Assembly: GCA_016201085.1 (NCBI GenBank)
Contig: JACQDO010000199.1
Coordinates: 1 to 6,715 of the forward strand
Length of the DNA stretch: 6,715 bases
Direction: 5' to 3'
Origin: Hyphomicrobiales bacterium
Lineage (GTDB): Bacteria; Pseudomonadota; Alphaproteobacteria; Rhizobiales; Xanthobacteraceae
In this document: positions 1 through 5,417 of the stretch, one piece after another
Numbering within the stretch: the first letter of the stretch is position 1
How the letters are laid out: every line of letters begins with the position of its first letter
Notes under the pieces: model-generated
What the model saw: only the letters and a program-made list of their open reading frames with translations
Database searches by the model: none
What the model was told of the DNA's origin: nothing
Made by a program: the position numbers and the translations under genes

Positions 1-545
1 TGTTCCGGAAATATCCGCTGCAGCTGCTGACACCGCACAGCAAATACAGCTTCCACACCCAGAGCGACGGCAAGGACAGCTTCCTGCTCAACATCCCTGA
101 CCACCGGGTGAAGGTGAAGGATTGGTACTATTGGACCGTGCGCATGAATCCGCAGGACGCCGCCGAGCGCGGCATCAAGCAGCACGATCTGGTCAAGGTC
201 TACAACGACCGTGGCGCGGTGATCTGCGCGGCGGTGCTGACGCAACGGCTGCCGCGCGGCGTGGCCTCGAGCTACGAGTCGTCGGCGCTGTATGAGCCGA
301 TGGGCGAGCCGGGCCTGTCGGTCGACCGCGGCGGCGTGGTCAATCTGCTGATGCCGCACCGCTCGCAGACCAAGTCGACGCACGCGCTCGCCGGCTCGCA
401 AGGCCTGGTCGAGATCGAACCGTGGGACGGCAAGACCGAATTTGTCTCGGAGGCTTTCGCCGCCCAGGCGAAGGAGAATACCGCGGTGAAGGACAAGAAA
501 ACCCGCACCAAACGCAAAGCGTCGGCGCTGGTGCCGGCGAAATGA
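1..545 (+). CDS. Molybdopterin oxidoreductase large subunit, transhydroxylase/resorcinol hydroxylase type (C-terminal fragment)
   Basis: Only the last 180 residues are in the window; the frame is open from the left edge (first full codon at base 3) to TGA at 543-545. Visible residues 5-140 form the C-terminal molybdopterin-dinucleotide-binding domain of the DMSO reductase family, with the hallmark stretch [20 protein letters not shown] followed by DRG. The segments [29 protein letters not shown] and VDRGG closely resemble, from memory, the large subunit (AthL, about 875 residues) of Pelobacter pyrogallol:phloroglucinol transhydroxylase. That family moves or adds hydroxyl groups on di- and trihydroxybenzenes at a Mo-bis(MGD) centre in the cytoplasm. 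The downstream iron-sulfur subunit has the matching transhydroxylase-specific tail domain, which strengthens the call. The protein ends in a Lys/Arg-rich tail of about 34 residues that I do not recall in AthL. The active-site residues lie outside the window, so transhydroxylase and resorcinol-hydroxylase activity cannot be told apart. Confidence 0.87.
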   Translation, partial: FRKYPLQLLTPHSKYSFHTQSDGKDSFLLNIPDHRVKVKDWYYWTVRMNPQDAAERGIKQHDLVKVYNDRGAVICAAVLTQRLPRGVASSYESSALYEPMGEPGLSVDRGGVVNLLMPHRSQTKSTHALAGSQGLVEIEPWDGKTEFVSEAFAAQAKENTAVKDKKTRTKRKASALVPAK

Positions 546-602
546 CGACTGACGTGAATTCCACGGGCCGCTCCCATGCCGGGGCCGGGCCGTGGCCGCA
601 AC

Positions 603-610
603 AGGAGGAG
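603..610 (+). promoter_or_regulatory. Strong Shine-Dalgarno fixing the start of the first cupin
   Basis: AGGAGGAG lies 8 bases before ATG 619. It selects that ATG over the in-frame GTG at 592, which would put the ribosome-binding sequence inside the coding region. Confidence 0.8.
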
Positions 611-618
611 AGGACCTA

Positions 619-1032
619 ATGGCTTATCTGTTCAAGCAAGGAGAGCTGCCGTCGCTGATCGACGCCAAGCAGGCGCGCGAGCGTATTTTCTTCGTCAACC
701 AGGAACTCGCCAAGATCGACGACATGCTGGCCGGCGTCATGTACTACAAGAAGGATGCGGCCTCGCCGTTGCATCTGCACAAGAACTGCGAGCACTTCTA
801 TTTCATCATCGAAGGTCAGGCGACGGTGGAATCCGACGAGGGCGTGCGCCCGGTCGGCCCCGGCGACATGATCTTCATCCCGGCCGAGGAAAAGCACCGG
901 CTGCGCGCCAAGGCCCCGCTGTTCTATTTCGAGTGGCAGGCGCCCAATCGTTTCCAGACCACCATCCTCGAAGGCACCGGTGACGACCTGCGCTGGGAGC
1001 GCAAGGACGGCAAAGTGTGGATGCAGAGCTGA
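619..1032 (+). CDS. Cupin-domain protein with intact metal-binding motifs
   Basis: A 137-residue single-domain cupin. Motif 1 is HLHKNCEHFYFIIEG (H52, H54, E58/H59, G66) and motif 2 is PGDMIFIPAEEKH (P88, H93). The set of two His, Glu/His and a final His expected to hold Fe, Mn, Ni or Zn is present. The barrel core spans about residues 38-105. There is no signal peptide, so it should be cytosolic. It sits 73 bp after the Mo-enzyme large subunit and 18 bp before a second cupin, inside an apparent operon whose iron-sulfur subunit follows. Cupins include ring-cleaving dioxygenases, isomerases and small-molecule sensors; the context suggests work on, or binding of, a hydroxylated aromatic or its reduced product. 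The reaction cannot be named. The fold is secure; the function is unknown. Confidence 0.85.
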   Translation: MAYLFKQGELPSLIDAKQARERIFFVNQELAKIDDMLAGVMYYKKDAASPLHLHKNCEHFYFIIEGQATVESDEGVRPVGPGDMIFIPAEEKHRLRAKAPLFYFEWQAPNRFQTTILEGTGDDLRWERKDGKVWMQS

Positions 1033-1050
1033 GCACAAGGAACAACGATC

Positions 1051-1395
1051 ATGTCGCTGACATTCATCGAAACCAACAAACTTCCGAAAAAACCCTCGAC
1101 CGGCGCTGGCGAGGTCACCGAGGTGCTGAACCAGGCGCTGTGCGGGGCCAAGAACGTGCTTGGCTCGCTGCGCTGGCTCAAATCGGCCGAGACGTACAAC
1201 GCCGAGGCCGCCGGCAAGCATCAGCTCATCTATCTCATGGACGGCAAGGGCAGCATCAGCCTCAACGGCAAGCCCTACGACATGGAGAAGGGCGGCGGCG
1301 TCTATCTCGGCCCGACCGAAAGCGCCAGCATCAAGGCGGCGAACGGCGCTTCCCTCAAGCTGTTTCATCTCATCGTGCCGCAATTTTCGAAGTGA
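1051..1395 (+). CDS. Second cupin-like protein, metal ligands mostly lost
   Basis: A 114-residue protein; AAGGA at 1037-1041 precedes ATG 1051 by 9 bases. It aligns along its length with the preceding cupin: YLMDG matches FIIEG, and GGGVYLGPTESAS matches PGDMIFIPAEEKH. At the metal positions the first cupin's H52, H54 and H93 become A51, A53 and S93, and E58 becomes H57. A catalytic metal site of the usual kind is therefore unlikely. It may be a structural or regulatory partner of the first cupin (heterodimer) or a ligand-binding protein. It probably arose by an old tandem duplication, since overall identity looks low. It is followed by a 78-bp gap with a stable hairpin before the iron-sulfur subunit gene. 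Function unknown. Confidence 0.75.
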   Translation: MSLTFIETNKLPKKPSTGAGEVTEVLNQALCGAKNVLGSLRWLKSAETYNAEAAGKHQLIYLMDGKGSISLNGKPYDMEKGGGVYLGPTESASIKAANGASLKLFHLIVPQFSK

Positions 1396-1407
1396 AAACT
1401 ACCGGGA

Positions 1408-1437
1408 CGAGGCGCGGACCTTGCGGCCCGCGTCTCG
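1408..1437 (+). other. Intergenic hairpin between cupin 2 and the iron-sulfur subunit
   Basis: CGAGGCGCGG at 1408-1417 can pair with CCGCGTCTCG at 1428-1437: a 10-bp stem with one G.T wobble and a 10-base loop. No T-run follows, so it is not a standard intrinsic terminator. A role in mRNA processing, stability or subunit stoichiometry is an inference. Confidence 0.5.
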
Positions 1438-1473
1438 CGACGGACTGAGTTCTGTAACCAAGCGAGATACGCG

Positions 1474-2307
1474 ATGAAAAAGTGGAACCTCGTCATCGAC
1501 GTCGCCGAGTGCACCAATTGCAATCTGTGCACGCTCGCGGCCATGGACGAATATGTCGGCAACGACTTCCCCGGCTATTCAGCGCCGATGCCCAAGCACG
1601 GCCACAGGTGGATCGACATCCTGCAAAAGGAACGCGGCGAACTGCCGATCCTCGACGTCGCCTATGTGCCGACTTTATGCAATCATTGCGACAACGCGCC
1701 CTGCGTCGCCAAAGGCGGCGGCGCCATTGCCAAGCGCGCCGACGGCATCGTGCTGATCGATCCGGTCAAGGCCAAGGGCCGCAAGGACCTGGTCGAAGCC
1801 TGCCCCTACGGCCACATCTGGTGGAACGAGGAACTGAAAGTTCCGCAGGCCTGGACCTTCGACGCCCACCTCATCGATCAAGGCTGGAAGCAGACGCGCG
1901 GGCAGCAGTCGTGCCCGACCGCCGCCATGCAGGCGATCTGCGTGGAAGACGACGAGATGGCGAGCCTCGCGCGCGAGCAGCAGCTCGACGTCATCAAGCC
2001 GGAGCTCGGCACCAAGCCGCGCGTCTACTACAAGAATCTGTGGCGCTACAGCAAGTGCTTCATCGCCGGCACGGTGTCGGCGAAGGCGAAGGGCGCGGTC
2101 GATTGCGTCGAGGGCGCCAGCGTATCGCTGCTCAAGGACGGCGCCGTGGTGGCGAAAGCCAAGACCGACAATTACGGCGACTTCAAATTCGACCGGCTCG
2201 ACGAGAACTCCGGCAACTATGTCGTGGAGATTTCGTCCGGCAAAACCAAGAAGTCGGTGCCGGCCAAGCTCGGCGCCAGCATCAGCCTGGGCGAGATCAG
2301 GCTGTAA
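1474..2307 (+). CDS. Iron-sulfur (beta) subunit of transhydroxylase-type Mo enzyme, with C-terminal Ig-like domain and reduced cysteine set
   Basis: 277 residues, the usual length for this subunit (about 275 in Pelobacter BthL). Residues 1-160 are the ferredoxin-like part: CTNCNLC (C13, C16, C19), CNHCDNAPC (C69, C72, C77) and CPYG (C110), plus C147. PELGTKPRVYYKNLWRY at about 176-192 is a strong family marker. Residues 196-277 form a beta-rich Cna-B/carboxypeptidase-regulatory-like domain (DNYGDFKFDRLDENSGNYVV), as in transhydroxylase beta subunits. In the three-cluster relative I expect 12 cluster cysteines. Here four of those positions are A23, W127, D130 and A151, so one [4Fe-4S] cluster looks intact, one lacks a ligand and one is essentially gone. 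No signal peptide is seen. The start at ATG 1474 fits the family N-terminus (VIDVAECTNC), though only a weak GCGAGA precedes it. The partner is the large subunit at the left edge. Confidence 0.88.
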   Translation: MKKWNLVIDVAECTNCNLCTLAAMDEYVGNDFPGYSAPMPKHGHRWIDILQKERGELPILDVAYVPTLCNHCDNAPCVAKGGGAIAKRADGIVLIDPVKAKGRKDLVEACPYGHIWWNEELKVPQAWTFDAHLIDQGWKQTRGQQSCPTAAMQAICVEDDEMASLAREQQLDVIKPELGTKPRVYYKNLWRYSKCFIAGTVSAKAKGAVDCVEGASVSLLKDGAVVAKAKTDNYGDFKFDRLDENSGNYVVEISSGKTKKSVPAKLGASISLGEIRL

Positions 2308-2340
2308 GCGCGCGGCAGCGAGCAGGGAGGCAAGGCCGTC

Positions 2341-2820
2341 ATGCCTGAATCGATCCCGCTCACGCTGCCGCAACTCGCCGGCCTCTACCAGACACTGGCG
2401 CCCCTGACCGAGGCGCTGCTGCGCGTCGCCGTCGGCCTGGCGATGGTGCCGCACGGCCTGCGCATGACCTTCGGATTTTTCCCCACCACCGGGCAGCCGC
2501 TGCGCAATATCGGCATGATCGCCGAATATCTGGACAAGCAGGGCTATCGCCCGGGCTGGCTGCTGGCGCCGGCGATTTCCGCAACCCAACTGGTGTGCGG
2601 GCCGCTGGTGGCGCTCGGCCTGTTCACGCGGCCCGCCGCCGTGCCGCTCGTGCTGTTCTTGGCTGTCACCAATATCGAGCGCTGGCGCGTCGGCCGCTAC
2701 TTCTGGAATCAGCTCGGGCTCGAATACACGCTGATGTGGACGATCGCCGCGCTCTATGTGCTGGCGCATGGCGGCGGCGTCTATTCGCTCGACAACCTGC
2801 TGTTCGGGCGCGCGTTCTAG
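2341..2820 (+). CDS. DoxX-family membrane protein
   Basis: 159 residues with about four hydrophobic helices (roughly 22-42, 74-95, 99-112 and 128-144). The stretch from helix 2 through GLFTRPAA is typical of DoxX proteins. GGGAGG at 2325-2330 lies 10 bases before ATG 2341, and the gene follows the iron-sulfur subunit by only 33 bp, so it is probably co-transcribed. DoxX relatives include the small subunit of archaeal thiosulfate:quinone oxidoreductase, but most members have no proven role. In this operon it could tie the Mo enzyme to the membrane quinone pool or help in redox stress. That is inference; no quinone- or haem-binding motif is visible. The closest named relatives cannot be decided from sequence alone. 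Confidence 0.8.
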   Translation: MPESIPLTLPQLAGLYQTLAPLTEALLRVAVGLAMVPHGLRMTFGFFPTTGQPLRNIGMIAEYLDKQGYRPGWLLAPAISATQLVCGPLVALGLFTRPAAVPLVLFLAVTNIERWRVGRYFWNQLGLEYTLMWTIAALYVLAHGGGVYSLDNLLFGRAF

Positions 2821-2844
2821 CGCCGGAAAACCCCGGCCAAACCC

Positions 2845-2858
2845 TTGATTTCGGTCAA
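2845..2858 (+). promoter_or_regulatory. FNR/FixK-type binding box upstream of ubiT
   Basis: TTGATTTCGGTCAA matches the consensus TTGAT-N4-ATCAA at 9 of 10 specified bases and has the TTG-N8-CAA form seen at rhizobial FixK/FnrN/FnrL sites. It lies in the 72-bp gap between the doxX-like gene and ubiT. Its centre (2851.5) is 41.5 bases before the A of the ubiT ATG, the class II activator position. Oxygen-limited activation of the O2-independent ubiquinone genes makes biological sense. Confidence 0.8.
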
Positions 2859-2880
2859 ATCGGACGCGGCCGGATGGCCC

Positions 2881-2886
2881 TAAATT
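2881..2886 (+). promoter_or_regulatory. Candidate -10 element of the ubiT promoter
   Basis: TAAATT matches TATAAT at 4 of 6 bases and sits at -12 to -7 relative to base 2893. Together with the FNR/FixK box it predicts transcription starting at or within a base or two of the ubiT start codon, giving a leaderless or nearly leaderless message. Confidence 0.45.
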
Positions 2887-2892
2887 GCCCCC

Positions 2893-3441
2893 ATGCCTAG
2901 GTCCACGCGCGCTGCCCCGCCCGCCTCCTCATTGCGGGCGCTGCTGGAGAATATTCCCGGCTTCCTGCTGGCGGCCGCGCCGCTGGCGGTGATCCAGCCG
3001 ATTCTGGGACACATCGCCGCCCATGTGGCAAAAAACCGTCCCGAATTGTTCGCCCGCCTGGGCGTGCACGCGCGCAAGAGATTCCTCATCGATCCGACCG
3101 ACCTGCCGTTCGTGCTGGTGCTGTCGCCCGACAACAAACGCCCGCAATTGCGCGCCTATCGCCGCTACGAGAAGCCCGCGCATCACGCCGCCATCGCCGG
3201 CAAGTTCATGATCCTGATGGAGATGATCGACGGTACGCTTGACGGCGACGCGCTGTTTTTCACCCGCGATCTGCGCGTCTCCGGCGACACCGAAGCGGTG
3301 GTGGCGCTGCGCAACGCGCTCGACGATTTCGAAGGCAGCGCGCTCGACAGCGTGGTGTCGTCGTTCGGACCGCTGGCCAAGCCCGCCGCGCTGGCGGTGT
3401 CGGCCTTGCGTTCCATGCAAGCGAGTCATCGTCATGCCTGA
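2893..3441 (+). CDS. ubiT: UbiT, SCP2-domain factor for O2-independent ubiquinone biosynthesis
   Basis: 182 residues against about 174 in E. coli UbiT (YhbT). An N-terminal hydrophobic segment (about 20-45, IPGFLLAAAPLAVIQPILGH) is followed by an SCP2 lipid-binding domain at about 48-146, with the marker DGDALFFTRDLRVSGDTEA at 117-135. UbiT is thought to bind ubiquinone intermediates as an accessory factor in the anaerobic pathway. ATG 2893 is chosen because no better in-frame start exists (the next candidate is TTG 2932), yet no Shine-Dalgarno precedes it. Its last 8 bases overlap the start of ubiU. The conserved order ubiT-ubiU-ubiV supports the name more than the SCP2 domain alone would. 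It is likely switched on at low oxygen through the box at 2845-2858. Confidence 0.88.
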   Translation: MPRSTRAAPPASSLRALLENIPGFLLAAAPLAVIQPILGHIAAHVAKNRPELFARLGVHARKRFLIDPTDLPFVLVLSPDNKRPQLRAYRRYEKPAHHAAIAGKFMILMEMIDGTLDGDALFFTRDLRVSGDTEAVVALRNALDDFEGSALDSVVSSFGPLAKPAALAVSALRSMQASHRHA

Positions 3442-4444
3442 GACTTACACTCGTCCCGAACTGGTCTGTCCGGCCGGTACGCCCGCGGCCTTGCGCACGG
3501 CGGTCGATGCCGGCGCCGACGCGGTCTATTGCGGGTTCCAGAACGAGACCAATGCGCGCAATTTTCCCGGCCTGAACTTCACGCCGGCCGAGCTCGAAGC
3601 GTCGCTCGGCTACGCCCATGCGCGCGAGGCCAAGGTGCTGCTGGCGGTCAATACCTTCCCGCCCGCCGGCAAGTTCGACCTGTGGCGCGACGCCGTCGAT
3701 ATCGCCGCCAGGCTCAAGGTCGATGCCATGATCGTCGGTGACATCGGCGTCGCCGACTACGCCGCGAAAACTTATCCGGAGCTGCGGCTGCATCTCTCGG
3801 TGCAGGCCGGTGCCTCCTCGCCGGAAGCCATCCGCTTCTACTGCCAGGCCTTCGGCATCAAGCGCGTGGTGCTGCCGCGCATCCTCACCGTCGCCGAGAT
3901 CGCCGAGCTGCACAGCGAAATCCCCTGCGAGATCGAAGCCTTCATCTTCGGCAATATCGGCATGATGGCGGAAGGCCGTTGCAGCCTGACCAATTACGCC
4001 ACCGGCCTGTCGACCAACATGGACGGCGTCTGCTCGCCGGCCGCCGATGTGCACTACGAGGACGACAGCGAAGGCAACCTGACCACGCGGCTCGGCCCCT
4101 TCATGATCGATTGCTTCGCCGGCGGCGAGAATGCCGGCTATCCGACCATCTGCAAGGGCCGCTACACTTGCAGCGCCAACACCGATCCCTATTACGCCTT
4201 CGAAGAGCCGATCAGCCTCAATCTGTCGGCGCTGTTGCCCGACCTGATGAAGGCGGGCGTCACCGCGCTCAAGATCGAAGGCCGCCAGCGCAGCCGTGCC
4301 TACGTCAAGGCGGTGGTGGCGGCGTTCCGCAAGGCGGTCGACGACGTCATGGCGGGCAACGCCCCGGCGCTGGCCAATCTGCTGGCGCTGACCGAAGGCC
4401 ACCGCGAGACGCAAGGCGCCTTCCGCAGCAAGGCATGGAGATGA
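3434..4444 (+). CDS. ubiU: UbiU, U32-family subunit of the O2-independent ubiquinone hydroxylase
   Basis: 336 residues, matching E. coli UbiU (YhbU, about 331). Family marks are PELVCPAGTPAAL at 8-20, GLNFTPAELEA at 46-56, VVLPRILTVAEIAEL at 145-159, GENAGYPTICKGRY at 231-244 and LKIEGRQRSRAYV at 279-291. With UbiV it forms the [4Fe-4S] heterodimer that hydroxylates ubiquinone precursors without O2, using prephenate as the hydroxyl source. E. coli UbiU holds its cluster with a C-x6-C-x16-C-x38-C pattern. Here C183, C200 and C240 match, but the first position is G176 (codon GGC at 3959-3961). C227 or C246 could stand in. ATG 3434 is fixed by homology; the frame is open further upstream but that part is a shadow of ubiT. 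It overlaps ubiT by 8 bases and ubiV by 4 (ATGA), suggesting translational coupling. Confidence 0.93.
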   Translation: MPETYTRPELVCPAGTPAALRTAVDAGADAVYCGFQNETNARNFPGLNFTPAELEASLGYAHAREAKVLLAVNTFPPAGKFDLWRDAVDIAARLKVDAMIVGDIGVADYAAKTYPELRLHLSVQAGASSPEAIRFYCQAFGIKRVVLPRILTVAEIAELHSEIPCEIEAFIFGNIGMMAEGRCSLTNYATGLSTNMDGVCSPAADVHYEDDSEGNLTTRLGPFMIDCFAGGENAGYPTICKGRYTCSANTDPYYAFEEPISLNLSALLPDLMKAGVTALKIEGRQRSRAYVKAVVAAFRKAVDDVMAGNAPALANLLALTEGHRETQGAFRSKAWR

Positions 4445-5367
4445 CCGTGCAGCAGCGCCCCGCCAGCGTCACCCTCGGACCGGTGCTGTTCAACTGGCAG
4501 CCGGAGAAGTGGCGCGATTTCTATTTCCGCATCGCCGACGAAGCCCCGGTCTCGACCGTCTATCTCGGCGAGACCGTGTGCTCCAAGCGCGCGCCGCTGA
4601 TCGAGCCGTATTACGCGGAGGTCGCCGAGCGCTTGCAGGCGGCCGGCAAGAGCGTGGTGTTTGCCTCGCTGTCGGAAGTGTTGAGCAGGCTCGACCGCAA
4701 GCTGGCCGAGCAGATCTGCACCGCCGAGGGCTTCCTGGTGGAAGCCAATGACGGCTCCGCGCTGCTGCACCTGAAAGGGCGGCCGCACCATATCGGCCCG
4801 CTGATGAACGTGTACAACGAGCGCACGGTGGCCTTCCTCGCCGGCAATGGCGCGCAGAATGTCTGCCTGCCGGTGGAAATGCCGGCCAGCGCCGTTGGCG
4901 CGCTGTGCCAGGCCACACGCGATCTCAACGTCAGCATCGAAGTGCAGGTGTTCGGGCGCCAGTCGCTGGCGCTGTCGGCGCGCTGCTATCACGCCCGCGC
5001 GCACGGCCGCACCAAGGATTCCTGCCGTTTCGTCTGCGAGGAGGACCCCGACGGGCTGGAACTGAGCACGCTCGACGACCGCAAGTTCCTCACCGTCAAC
5101 GGCGTCCAGACGCTGTCCTATGAATATCTCAATTTGCTGCGCGAGGTGCCCGCTTTGCGCGCCATGGGCGTCTCGCGTTTTCGTCTGTCGCCGCATACAA
5201 TCGACATGGTCGAAGTGGCCAAGATCTTCGCCGGCGTCGTCGCCGGCGGTCTTGGCGTCGAGGAAGCAGCTAGCCGGCTCGAAGCGATGAAGCCTTCGGC
5301 GCCGTTCGCCAACGGCTTCTATTACGGCAAACCGGGGTATACCTGGAACGGCGCCAGCGCCGTCTGA
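4441..5367 (+). CDS. ubiV: UbiV, U32-family subunit of the O2-independent ubiquinone hydroxylase
   Basis: 308 residues, the usual UbiV (YhbV) length. Marks include [20 protein letters not shown] at 12-31 and [10 protein letters not shown] at 41-50. All four expected [4Fe-4S] ligands are present: C47, C182, C195 and C199, with the C-x12-C-x3-C spacing of E. coli C180/C193/C197. It partners UbiU in ring hydroxylation of ubiquinone precursors under anoxia. The start at ATG 4441 overlaps the ubiU stop (ATGA). The same frame stays open far upstream inside ubiU, but that translation is arginine-rich and not family-like. Confidence 0.94.
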   Translation: MTVQQRPASVTLGPVLFNWQPEKWRDFYFRIADEAPVSTVYLGETVCSKRAPLIEPYYAEVAERLQAAGKSVVFASLSEVLSRLDRKLAEQICTAEGFLVEANDGSALLHLKGRPHHIGPLMNVYNERTVAFLAGNGAQNVCLPVEMPASAVGALCQATRDLNVSIEVQVFGRQSLALSARCYHARAHGRTKDSCRFVCEEDPDGLELSTLDDRKFLTVNGVQTLSYEYLNLLREVPALRAMGVSRFRLSPHTIDMVEVAKIFAGVVAGGLGVEEAASRLEAMKPSAPFANGFYYGKPGYTWNGASAV

Positions 5368-5377
5368 CCGTACGGTC
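5366..5377. promoter_or_regulatory. Perfect 12-bp palindrome upstream of gcdH, candidate operator
   Basis: GACCGTACGGTC is its own reverse complement. It begins inside the ubiV stop codon (TGA 5365-5367) and ends 40 bases before the gcdH ATG. The form (two GACCG half-sites) resembles TetR-type operators. No regulator gene is in view, and a 12-bp palindrome in GC-rich DNA can occur by chance. Confidence 0.35.
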
Positions 5378-5417
5378 CGGCAAAGACGCGCCACAACGTG
5401 TTGAAAGAGAGCAAGCG

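Noticed and set aside
561..595. Possible stem CCACGG / CCGTGG between the large subunit gene and the first cupin
   Set aside because: Short, needs a bulge to extend, and is expected by chance in DNA this rich in G and C.
616..1383. Minus-strand open frame of 255 codons opposite the two cupins
   Set aside because: Both cupins have good ribosome-binding sequences and cupin motifs; the antisense product has none.
1482..2348. Plus-strand frame of 288 codons overlapping the iron-sulfur subunit
   Set aside because: An arginine-rich out-of-frame translation of the real gene.
1675..2769. Long minus-strand open frame of 364 codons
   Set aside because: It crosses two well-supported genes on the other strand, is rich in Arg/Ala/Gly/His without recognisable domains, and is the mirror frame expected in GC-rich DNA.
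2822..2837. GCCGG-AAAACC-CCGGC stem just after the doxX-like stop as a terminator
   Set aside because: Only 5 bp and no T-run follows. It could mark the operon end, but the evidence is too thin to call.
5401..5414. TTGAAAGAGAGCAA as a second FNR/FixK-like site before gcdH
   Set aside because: It overlaps the gcdH ribosome-binding region and ends four bases before the ATG, a poor place for an activator; one inner base of each half-site does not fit.
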